Positions 1-8,287 of a stretch of DNA of 8,287 bases are shown here, in pieces. The DNA lies in the NCBI GenBank assembly GCA_014534385.1, contig JACVRP010000152.1:1-8287 (forward strand), given 5' to 3'. Origin of the DNA: Cyanobacteria bacterium Co-bin13 (GTDB taxonomy: Bacteria > Cyanobacteriota > Cyanobacteriia > Phormidesmidales > Phormidesmidaceae). How positions within the stretch are numbered: the stretch's first letter is position 1; each line of letters starts with the position of its first letter. The translations under genes and the position numbers were made by a program. The notes under the pieces are model-generated. The model did no database searches, was not told where the DNA came from, and saw nothing but the letters and a program-made list of their open reading frames with translations.

Positions 1-17
1 ATTAAATATAGAGCCGC

Positions 18-95
18 TGTAGGATGGGTTAGCGCAGCGTAACCCATGCCGCACAAGGTTTTGATGCGTTACGGCTATGCCTAACGCATCCTACA
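18..95. repeat. 78-bp palindromic repeat element with terminal inverted repeats
   Basis: The ends are inverted repeats: GTAGGATGGGTTAG (19-32) pairs with CTAACGCATCCTAC (81-94) at 13 of 14 positions, extended by one more T-A pair. Inside are two further hairpins. The first pairs 24-31 with 40-47 around an 8-nt loop. The second pairs 63-71 with 82-90 and continues inward as GGC/GCC with one bulged C. The element has no coding capacity. This structure is typical of small dispersed palindromic or MITE-like repeats in cyanobacterial genomes, and I recall similar GTAGGATGGGTTAGCG sequences as common there. Copy number and mobility cannot be judged from one copy. Confidence 0.7.
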
Positions 96-291
96 CATGA
101 TTCTATCGACCTACTTAGAAACCCTTTACCCCTGCCCCCCTTCACCCCCTCTCCAATCATTTGCGCTAGCCCCGACTGCCAAGTACACTGTGCAGTGGGT
201 TTTTGCACCAGCTCCAGTAGGGGAGGGGAACTGCTAGTGACTCTTGAAGAATTAACTTTGAAAGCTTGAAAAAATAGTTGAGGAACTGTCC

Positions 292-1449
292 ATGCGCTTC
301 AGACAGCCGGACCGGATGAATTCACGGTCTCATTTGTTCAACCCCTCTCGCCGTCGCTTTCTGCAGTTCTCAGCGGCAGCGGTTTCTACGGTGGCGCTAG
401 CCAACTGCCAGGGACAGCAGTCGAGGACTCCAGATACCGAGGCAGAAACCCAGACTGGCTCAGCTGCTAGCTCCGACGAACCGCTCTATATCTACACCTG
501 GGCCGACTACTCTGACGACGAGGTCTACCAGCGCTTTACCGAAAGAACGGGCATTCAGGTTGTTGCTGATGTGTACGATAGCAACGAAACCATGCTGGCC
601 AAGATGCAGGCAGGCGGGGGTAAGCAGTACAGCGTTTTGTACCCCTCTGACTACATGGTGCAGCAGATGATTGAGCTGAATCTGCTTTCTGAGATTGATA
701 AGTCTCAGCTGACGGGGCTAGACGATCTGCGCGACCAGTGGCAAAGTCCGCCCTACGACCCCGACAACCAGCACAGTATTCCAGTCAGCTGGGGCACTAC
801 TGGCCTGATTTATGACACGACAGTCATTAACCCTGGACCAACAGATCTAAACTACCTGTGGGAAAACCAGAGCAGGCTCTCGGGCAGAATTACGCTGCTA
901 GAAGATGTGCGCGAAACGATGGGAGCGGTCCTAAAATCTTTGGGCTACTCCTACAACGCTACCGATCCTCAACAGATCGAAGCCGCCTATAACCGGCTGC
1001 GGGAGTTGAAGCCTGCGATCGCAGCCTTCCAATCCTTTGGCTGGGAAGACCGGCTAATTGCTGGAGACCTGCTAACGTCCATGACCTACTCCATTGTCGG
1101 CAATGCTCTGCCGGTTGATAATCCCAACCTGCGGTACGTCATTCCCAGCACCGGCAGCTCCGTCTGGACAGATACGATGGTGATTCCCCAAGGGGCTCCC
1201 AATTCAGCCGCCGCCTATGCCTGGATGAACTTTATGCTGGAGCCAGAAAACGCCGCCTTTGCGGTGGAGAAGCTGCGCTTTGCCACGCCTAGCGAGCCGG
1301 CTTTTGACCTTCTCTCCAGTGAGCTAAAGGAGAGCGAAACGCTCTTTCCGTCTGACGATGTATTGGCCAAGTGCGAGAGCATCGCCCCCCTAGACGAAAC
1401 CACCACTGAACTCTACGACAAATACTGGACTGAACTGGCCAGCGTTTAA
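292..1449 (+). CDS. potD: PotD-like spermidine/putrescine ABC transporter substrate-binding lipoprotein
   Basis: 385-residue extracytoplasmic solute-binding protein of the PotD/PotF family, which captures polyamines for an ABC importer. The mature part opens with the family hallmark LYIYTWADY, followed by YDSNETMLAKMQAG, a PSDYMV segment, and PPYDPDN with SWGTTGLIYD. The N terminus carries a twin-arginine motif, SRRRFLQF (residues 19-26), then a hydrophobic stretch and a lipobox-like LANC with C39 as the likely lipidated cysteine. This suggests Tat export followed by membrane anchoring; Asn at -1 is unusual for a lipobox. The start at 292 is preceded by GAGGA (280-284) at good spacing. The in-frame ATG at 316 would also keep the export signal. 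No potA, potB or potC permease gene lies in the window, so the transporter partners are unseen. Substrate assignment to polyamines is by family resemblance only. Confidence 0.85.
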   Translation: MRFRQPDRMNSRSHLFNPSRRRFLQFSAAAVSTVALANCQGQQSRTPDTEAETQTGSAASSDEPLYIYTWADYSDDEVYQRFTERTGIQVVADVYDSNETMLAKMQAGGGKQYSVLYPSDYMVQQMIELNLLSEIDKSQLTGLDDLRDQWQSPPYDPDNQHSIPVSWGTTGLIYDTTVINPGPTDLNYLWENQSRLSGRITLLEDVRETMGAVLKSLGYSYNATDPQQIEAAYNRLRELKPAIAAFQSFGWEDRLIAGDLLTSMTYSIVGNALPVDNPNLRYVIPSTGSSVWTDTMVIPQGAPNSAAAYAWMNFMLEPENAAFAVEKLRFATPSEPAFDLLSSELKESETLFPSDDVLAKCESIAPLDETTTELYDKYWTELASV

Positions 1450-1484
1450 TACAACTGGACTGAACTGGCCAGCGTTTAATACAA
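1424..1484. repeat. 30-bp tandem duplication spanning the potD stop codon
   Basis: Bases 1424-1454 are repeated identically as 1454-1484, giving a period of exactly 30 bp. The first copy encodes the C-terminal residues WTELASV and the TAA stop at 1447-1449. The second copy lies downstream and, because 30 is a multiple of three, keeps the same frame and repeats the TAA at 1477-1479. The perfect identity suggests a recent slippage or recombination event. Confidence 0.95.
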
Positions 1485-1573
1485 ATGAAGTGTTTGGTAG
1501 GGGTGCAGGGGCCTGCATCCAGTGCAAGGTTTAGGGCATTCTAAAGAAGAATTGGAATAGGCCAGCGCAACCC

Positions 1574-1613
1574 AAAAAAGTAGAGACGTGACTAATCACG
1601 TCTCTACTTTTTT
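1574..1613. terminator. Bidirectional intrinsic terminator made from a GTAGAGACG hairpin
   Basis: Perfect 18-bp stem with a CTAA loop (1592-1595). Six A (1574-1579) and GTAGAGACGTGA (1580-1591) pair with TCACGTCTCTAC (1596-1607) and six T (1608-1613). A stable stem ending in a T run is present on both strands, so it can terminate transcription from either side. It lies about 125 bp after the potD stop and about 122 bp after the stop of the convergent 44-codon gene, which fits a shared terminator. The core belongs to the same sequence family as the hairpin at 6318-6345. Confidence 0.8.
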
Positions 1614-1734
1614 GAATCAATTTTGGAATCAGTGATCTTGCAATCAATGATCAACAGTAAATGAGCAGCAAGGTTGATCTGACTGTGTCGGTTGATCTCT
1701 CTTGCCCGACTCCTATTACTGCCTTAGATGACCT

Positions 1735-1869
1735 CTAATTGCCCCGGCGCTTCAGAGCTTCGATCATCTGCTGGCGAACTGCTTTCGCCCACTGGTCAAA
1801 ATCAACTTCACTGTCCTGCACCTTAGCTGCAGAAGCGGTTCGTCTCTGAACCTGAGAATCGTGTGCCAT
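1735..1869 (-). CDS. 44-residue small protein, function unknown
   Basis: A short reading frame on the minus strand, from ATG (1869-1867) to TAG (1737-1735). It has a good ribosome-binding site, AGGTGA at 1881-1876, six bases before the start. The protein begins MAHDSQVQRRTASAA and is polar in its first half. The second half, from about residue 23, reads FDQWAKAVRQQMIEALKRRG, which would form an amphipathic helix with a basic end. It has no signal peptide, membrane segment or cysteine. It points in the same direction as carB, 325 bp downstream of it, and converges on potD with a shared terminator between them. I do not recognise the family. The ribosome-binding site, the plausible helix and the terminator support a real gene; the short length is the main reason for doubt. 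Confidence 0.6.
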   Translation of the reverse strand: MAHDSQVQRRTASAAKVQDSEVDFDQWAKAVRQQMIEALKRRGN

Positions 1870-2194
1870 TACCTGTCACCTGGAAAAGAGTATTAAAGTT
1901 AACAATTTGTTCAACAGTTCTATTATTGTTTGAACTGCTAACGCTCGACAATCGCACTTTCGACAGATCTTGTCGAAGTTTCATCACAAAATGTCCATTT
2001 TTAAGATTGCTAGGTTGGGCTATTGGGCTGTATAAAAAGCACTCTAAGTACCTCCATAAGTGGCCCTTTAAAGCAACCTGTCGAAACCGACATTTACTGG
2101 GGTGAAACAGGTTTTACCAGTAGACATTACTTAGGGAAAACCTGTCACTTTTAAGAGGTATCTCTAGTCTAGCTTTCCCCGCAAACCGCTGCTT
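1870..2194. other. Non-coding stretch between carB and the 44-codon gene, with short inverted repeats
   Basis: No convincing gene lies here. The stretch is more AT-rich than its neighbours and holds several small structures. CAGTTC (1915-1920) pairs with GAACTG (1932-1937). TTCGACA (1959-1965) pairs with TGTCGAA (1971-1977). TGTCG (2079-2083) pairs with CGACA (2088-2092). ACAGGTTTT (2107-2115) pairs with AAAACCTGT (2137-2145) across a 21-nt loop. ACCTGTC occurs three times (1871-1877, 2076-2082, 2140-2146). The region presumably contains the 3' end of the carB transcript and the promoter of the small gene. No clear T-tract terminator follows carB. Confidence 0.6.
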
Positions 2195-5470
<3,276 letters not shown>

Positions 5471-5510
5471 AGGCTGCAGTCACCAGAGATGATTCACGAA
5501 AATCCAGAAT

Positions 5511-5516
5511 ATTGTA
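5511..5516 (-). promoter_or_regulatory. Possible carB -10 element
   Basis: TACAAT on the minus strand lies about 41 bases upstream of the carB start and matches the sigma-70 -10 consensus at five of six positions. The hexamer 17 bases further upstream, CAGTTG, is a poor -35. The call rests on one hexamer and is weak. Confidence 0.3.
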
Positions 5517-5555
5517 GATGCTTTCCCGGTCACCAACTGTTCTATTTGATTTGGC

Positions 5556-5599
5556 TTAGTCCAGAGTTGATGACGTTTTCTGAGTCCAGACTAATTTTT
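5556..5599 (+). promoter_or_regulatory. Stem-loop with T run and direct repeat in the carB-peptidase divergent region
   Basis: TTAGTC (5556-5561) pairs with GACTAA (5589-5594), and the adjoining CAGA (5562-5565) pairs with TCTG (5579-5582), leaving a 6-base bulge on the right side. Five T follow (5595-5599). The octamer AGTCCAGA also occurs twice as a direct repeat (5558-5565 and 5583-5590). It could be an imperfect terminator or attenuator, or a pair of regulator sites. No known regulator matches it to my knowledge. Confidence 0.3.
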
Positions 5600-5631
5600 C
5601 CCAGCTCAAGTATTTAGAAACACAATTATTC

Positions 5632-5645
5632 AGTACAGGTGTACT
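5632..5645. promoter_or_regulatory. Candidate LexA box upstream of the M23 peptidase gene
   Basis: AGTACAGGTGTACT is a 14-bp palindrome with 5-bp arms around AGGT. It fits, at every position, the cyanobacterial LexA-binding consensus as I recall it, RGTACNNNDGTWCB. Assuming equal base use, roughly 0.004 such matches would be expected in this 209-bp intergenic region. It overlaps a -10-like TACTAT (5642-5647) and ends 34 bases before the peptidase start. Bound repressor there would block transcription of that gene. It is 162 bp upstream of carB, where an effect is less likely. No experimental support is available. Confidence 0.5.
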
Positions 5646-5647
5646 AT
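5642..5647 (+). promoter_or_regulatory. Possible -10 element of the M23 peptidase gene
   Basis: TACTAT matches the -10 consensus at five of six positions. It would place the transcript start near 5654, giving a leader of about 26 bases. The hexamer at the matching -35 distance, AACACA, agrees only at its last three bases. The element overlaps the right arm of the candidate LexA box. Confidence 0.35.
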
Positions 5648-5679
5648 TTCTTAAGGAATAGACCGAATGGGGTAGGTCT

Positions 5680-6321
5680 ATGGCAGAGTGGTTCCGGCAG
5701 GCAATCTGGCGCACACACTTAATTACAGGCTGTCGTTGGCTGATAGTGATAGGTATTTTGCTGTGGGGCGTCGGTGAGCTAAGCCGCTATGCCGAGCAGG
5801 TCACCGCCGACGAAACGGCTCCCGCGCAGGCTGCCCCTGCTCAGCCGAAGCCTTGGCAGGGAGCTTCGTTTCCAGTAGAAAACTTTGCGGCTTATACCTC
5901 CCCCTTTGGCTACCGTCAGCATCCTTACGGCGGCTATCGCTTTCACTACGGCCTTGACATTGCAGCCCCCTTAGGGAGCTACATCCGCAGCTGGTGGGAT
6001 GGCACGGTTATTGAAGTTTCTGACGACACCGCCTGCGGTACCTCCGCCATCATCAAGTCAGGAGACTGGCTCCATATTTATTGTCACATGCAGGGTCACG
6101 TGGTGTGGGAGGCTGATGGCGATCGCGTTTTGGTAGACCGCCAGGGCGGCGTTGAAATTCAGCAGGGTCTTAAGGTCAAAGCGGGTCAGCAAATCGGTCG
6201 TATTGGCATGACCGGCAGCACCACCGGCCCTCACCTCCACTGGGGCCTGAAGTACAGAGGCAACTGGATTGACCCGGCGCAGGTTCTCAAGGCGATGATA
6301 GCCGAACAATCTTCCCCGTGA
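5680..6321 (+). CDS. M23 family (LytM-like) metallopeptidase, membrane-anchored or secreted
   Basis: 213-residue protein with a C-terminal LytM/peptidase M23 domain; such enzymes are zinc endopeptidases that cut peptidoglycan cross-bridges, or regulate amidases when degenerate. All active-site residues are present: HYGLD (H89, D93), HIYCHM (H132, H136) and PHLHWG (H185, H187), so it should be catalytically active. SPFGYRQHPYGG (74-85) is the usual lead-in to the fold. Residues about 20-33 form a hydrophobic segment after a basic N terminus, serving as signal peptide or anchor. An Ala/Pro-rich linker (about 47-60) follows. It is short for the family, with no LysM or coiled-coil region. The Shine-Dalgarno is poor: only GGTAGGT immediately precedes the ATG. 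The TGA stop lies within a dispersed hairpin. Confidence 0.9.
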   Translation: MAEWFRQAIWRTHLITGCRWLIVIGILLWGVGELSRYAEQVTADETAPAQAAPAQPKPWQGASFPVENFAAYTSPFGYRQHPYGGYRFHYGLDIAAPLGSYIRSWWDGTVIEVSDDTACGTSAIIKSGDWLHIYCHMQGHVVWEADGDRVLVDRQGGVEIQQGLKVKAGQQIGRIGMTGSTTGPHLHWGLKYRGNWIDPAQVLKAMIAEQSSP

Positions 6322-6345
6322 AGACGCGATTAGTCGCGTCTCTAC
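6318..6345. repeat. Second GTAGAGACG-type hairpin, overlapping the peptidase stop codon
   Basis: GTGAAGACGCGA (6318-6329) pairs with TCGCGTCTCTAC (6334-6345) around a TTAG loop. The 12-bp stem is perfect apart from one G-T wobble and one mismatch. The right arm and loop are the inverted-orientation counterpart of the hairpin at 1580-1607. The TGA stop of the peptidase gene (6319-6321) lies in the left arm. No T run follows, so termination is doubtful on the plus strand. Confidence 0.75.
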
Positions 6346-6436
6346 CCCCACTTAAGCCACGTCCTAAATTGGTGCTTCTGTCACCCCAATACACCACTCA
6401 TCCCGTCTCCATAGCCCGTTTCCATAGGAAAAGAAA

Positions 6437-6456
6437 TCCGTTGCGGCGGCAACGGA
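6437..6456. other. Perfect 8-bp hairpin in the peptidase-aminotransferase gap
   Basis: TCCGTTGC (6437-6444) pairs exactly with GCAACGGA (6449-6456) around a GGCG loop. An outer ATAGG/CCTAT pair (6424-6428, 6457-6461) is separated from it by an A-rich bulge on the left. It lies about 60 bases upstream of the aminotransferase start. It could shape the leader of that mRNA. On the minus strand the stem is followed by TTTCTTTT, a weak terminator shape. The rest of the 194-bp gap (6322-6515) shows no gene and no clear promoter. Confidence 0.45.
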
Positions 6457-6515
6457 CCTATCCCAAAAAATTCTTCTATGCTGGTCTGCATACCCCTAGT
6501 TTGCCTGAACCGATC

Positions 6516-7838
6516 ATGTCTCCTCAGACCGTCCTGCCGGATCTCAACGCCTTCTGGATGCCCTTCACCGCCAACCGCCAGTTCAAGACCCATCCCCGGA
6601 TGCTGGTGGCGGCTAAGGACATGCACTTCACTAGCCACGATGGCCGCCAGATTCTCGACGGCACGGCTGGGCTGTGGTGCGTCAATGCCGGACACTGCCG
6701 TCCCCGCATTGTGGAGGCGATTCAGCAGCAGGCTACGGTGCTAGACTTTGCCCCGACCTTTCAGATGGGTCACCCTGGCCCCTTTGAGCTAGCCGACCGC
6801 CTCGCCCAGATCACCCCAGCTGGGATGAACCACGTCTTTTTTGCTAACTCTGGCTCTGAGGCCGTAGACTCGGCCCTCAAAATCGCTCTAGCCTACCACC
6901 GCATCAAGGGTGAGGGCACCCGCCAGCGCCTGATTGGTCGGGAGCGGGGCTATCACGGCGTGGGCTTTGGCGGCATTTCAGTGGGCGGTATTGGCCCCAA
7001 CCGTAAGCTCTATGGCGGCTTGATTCCGGGGGTTGACCACCTGCCTCATACCCACAGTCTGGAGCACAACAGCTTTAGCCGAGGCGTTCCGGCCTGGGGA
7101 GCGCACCTGGCAGACGAACTGGAGAACCTGGTCAAGCTCCACGACGCCTCTAATATTGCCGCAGTGATTATAGAACCTGTGGCGGGGTCTACTGGGGTGC
7201 TAGTGCCGCCGGTCGGCTACCTGGAGCGGCTGCGGGAAATCTGCACTCGTCACGGCATTCTGCTGATCTTCGATGAGGTGATTACGGGGTTTGGTCGCCT
7301 GGGTACCCCCTTTGCCGCTGACTATTTCGGCGTGGTGCCTGACCTGATTACGGTAGCTAAGGGCATCAGCAATGGCACGGTGCCGATGGGGGCCGTTTTG
7401 GTGCGGGACGAAATTCACGAAGCGTTCATGCACGGCCCTGATAACGCAATCGAGCTGCCCCACGGCTACACCTACTCCGGCCATCCCCTGGCCTGTGCGG
7501 CAGCGCTGGCAACCCTCGACACTTACCAGGAAGAGGGGTTATTTGAGAATGCTCGCAGCCTGGCTCCTTATTGGGAAGAGGCCGTTCACTCCCTGAAGGA
7601 GGTCCCTCACGTAATTGATCTGCGGAACCTGGGTATTGTCGCTGGGATTGAGCTGGAGCCTCTTTCAGGTCAGCCGACTGCCCGCGCCTTTGATATCTTC
7701 CTCAAGTGCTACGAGCGGGGCCTATTGATTCGCACAACCGGAGACATTATTGCGCTCTCGCCGCCGCTGATGCTGCAGAAGCAGCACATTGATGAGATGT
7801 TTGGCATTCTCACTGATGTGTTGAAGGAAGGTGCCTAG
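6516..7838 (+). CDS. Class III omega-amino acid:pyruvate aminotransferase
   Basis: 440-residue cytoplasmic PLP enzyme of the class III (omega) aminotransferases, most like beta-alanine/omega-amino acid:pyruvate transaminases (EC 2.6.1.18 type), which move a terminal amino group to pyruvate to give alanine. The subfamily hallmark FWMPFTANRQFK is at 13-24. PLP-site residues are the phosphate loop NSGSE (111-115), YHG (147-149), FDEVITGFGRLG with D253, and the Schiff-base lysine K282 in VAKG. T319 in HGYTYSGHP should contact the cofactor phosphate of the partner subunit. R406 in LLIRTTGD is the likely carboxylate-binding arginine. The frame is open back to 6318, but ATG 6516 gives the usual family length and nothing upstream resembles the family. 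No Shine-Dalgarno is evident. True substrates (beta-alanine, GABA, polyamine-derived amines) cannot be fixed from sequence. Confidence 0.92.
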   Translation: MSPQTVLPDLNAFWMPFTANRQFKTHPRMLVAAKDMHFTSHDGRQILDGTAGLWCVNAGHCRPRIVEAIQQQATVLDFAPTFQMGHPGPFELADRLAQITPAGMNHVFFANSGSEAVDSALKIALAYHRIKGEGTRQRLIGRERGYHGVGFGGISVGGIGPNRKLYGGLIPGVDHLPHTHSLEHNSFSRGVPAWGAHLADELENLVKLHDASNIAAVIIEPVAGSTGVLVPPVGYLERLREICTRHGILLIFDEVITGFGRLGTPFAADYFGVVPDLITVAKGISNGTVPMGAVLVRDEIHEAFMHGPDNAIELPHGYTYSGHPLACAAALATLDTYQEEGLFENARSLAPYWEEAVHSLKEVPHVIDLRNLGIVAGIELEPLSGQPTARAFDIFLKCYERGLLIRTTGDIIALSPPLMLQKQHIDEMFGILTDVLKEGA

Positions 7839-8287
7839 GCGACCTTGCGCTCCGTTACCAGGGTTAGGCTGATCCAGGTGCCCTGACTGCTGTAGGCCCG
7901 AATTAATCGCTGCCGCAGGTTGGGTTGAATCAGCCAGCCTGCTTCGAGAAACAGGGGTTTGCCAGCCTCGATTTGGGTTGGGTAGGTTGCAGAGGCTCCA
8001 TTCGGCAGCATCAAAACGGTGACAGGCTGGCTGCCCTGGTCAAACTGCAGTGAGTTTTCTCTGACGCGCCCCATCGACTGAATTGGCGGAGCCTGCCCGA
8101 ACTGAAGGGTCTGCTGGATCTGGTCGCTGCCAGTTTGCTGGATCTCTAGCCGGGTGACGACCCTGTCCTCAGGCTGCCAGTCGGGGTATGCGCTGACGGC
8201 CTCTCCCTCCCAGGTGCCCAGCAGCTGATCGACCGTTACAGGGGGGCGGGGCTGCGGCTGAGTGCCCTGCAGGTGTTCTCGAATTAG
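7835..8287 (-). CDS. DUF3598-type protein, C-terminal part (5' end beyond the window)
   Basis: The frame is open from the right window edge to TAG (7837-7835), giving 150 residues without the N terminus. The internal ATG at 8074 is not the true start, since typical family sequence continues upstream of it. Recognisable segments are VTVDQLLGTWEGEAVSAYPD, then FDQGSQPVTVLMLPNGASAT, then a C-terminal GWLIQPNLRQRLIRAYSSQG and SLTLVTE. These match the second half of cyanobacterial DUF3598 proteins as I remember them. The beta-rich pattern suggests a lipocalin or calycin-like barrel, perhaps binding a hydrophobic or tetrapyrrole ligand, but no function is established. It converges on the aminotransferase gene, and their stop codons share CTAG (7835-7838). 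Confidence 0.8.
   Translation of the reverse strand, partial: LIREHLQGTQPQPRPPVTVDQLLGTWEGEAVSAYPDWQPEDRVVTRLEIQQTGSDQIQQTLQFGQAPPIQSMGRVRENSLQFDQGSQPVTVLMLPNGASATYPTQIEAGKPLFLEAGWLIQPNLRQRLIRAYSSQGTWISLTLVTERKVA

Noticed and set aside
186..203. Small terminator CACTG/CAGTG followed by a T run
   Set aside because: The two arms are separated by only 2 bases, too tight for a hairpin loop, and no upstream gene is visible in the window.
1661..1738. 25-codon plus-strand frame before the 44-codon gene's end
   Set aside because: There is no ribosome-binding site, and the product is short and featureless; likely chance.
1863..2105. 80-codon plus-strand frame beginning with GTG
   Set aside because: It has no ribosome-binding site, its composition is unlike a protein family, and it runs through the promoter region and start of the better supported 44-codon gene on the other strand.
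5632..5645. NtcA (global nitrogen regulator) site GTA-N8-TAC at the same palindrome
   Set aside because: The spacing is GTA-N6-TAC, two bases too short for NtcA; the LexA consensus fits exactly instead.
6318..6515. 66-residue N-terminal extension of the aminotransferase
   Set aside because: Known family members begin near the ATG at 6516. The extension is low-complexity, includes the repeat hairpin and overlaps the peptidase stop.

Overview
This window looks like chromosomal DNA from a cyanobacterium. Five copies of the cyanobacterial HIP1 octamer GCGATCGC occur (1015-1022, 3123-3130, 3632-3639, 4232-4239, 6119-6126), against about 0.1 expected by chance. A DUF3598-type protein, which I know mainly from cyanobacteria, lies at the right edge. 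Two hairpins built on GTAGAGACG also fit. A filamentous Leptolyngbya-like lineage is a guess, not a result.

Layout, left to right. A 78-bp palindromic repeat (18-95) lies in the leader of a PotD-like polyamine-binding lipoprotein gene (292-1449, +). That gene ends in a 30-bp tandem duplication that copies its stop codon. A perfect 18-bp hairpin with A and T tracts (1574-1613) sits almost midway between this gene and a convergent, previously unlisted 44-codon gene (1735-1869, -). A 325-bp non-coding stretch with several short inverted repeats follows, then carB (2195-5470, -), the large subunit of carbamoyl-phosphate synthetase. A 209-bp divergent intergenic region separates carB from an M23-family cell-wall peptidase gene (5680-6321, +). 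Next come a class III omega-amino acid:pyruvate aminotransferase (6516-7838, +) and the C-terminal 150 codons of a DUF3598 protein (7835-8287, -, running off the window). The last two genes converge and overlap by 4 bp.

How the genes relate. There is no clear multi-gene system here. carB feeds arginine and pyrimidine synthesis, the PotD-like protein captures polyamines, and the aminotransferase handles omega-amino acids such as beta-alanine. These are all nitrogen-related, but the genes are on different strands and no shared operon is visible.

The most interesting signal is regulatory. A 14-bp palindrome at 5632-5645 matches the cyanobacterial LexA-box consensus at every position. It overlaps a -10-like hexamer 35 bp upstream of the peptidase gene, which suggests SOS-type control of a cell-wall hydrolase. 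Other points of note are an 8-bp tandem repeat that has expanded in frame inside carB and a dispersed hairpin that supplies the peptidase stop codon.
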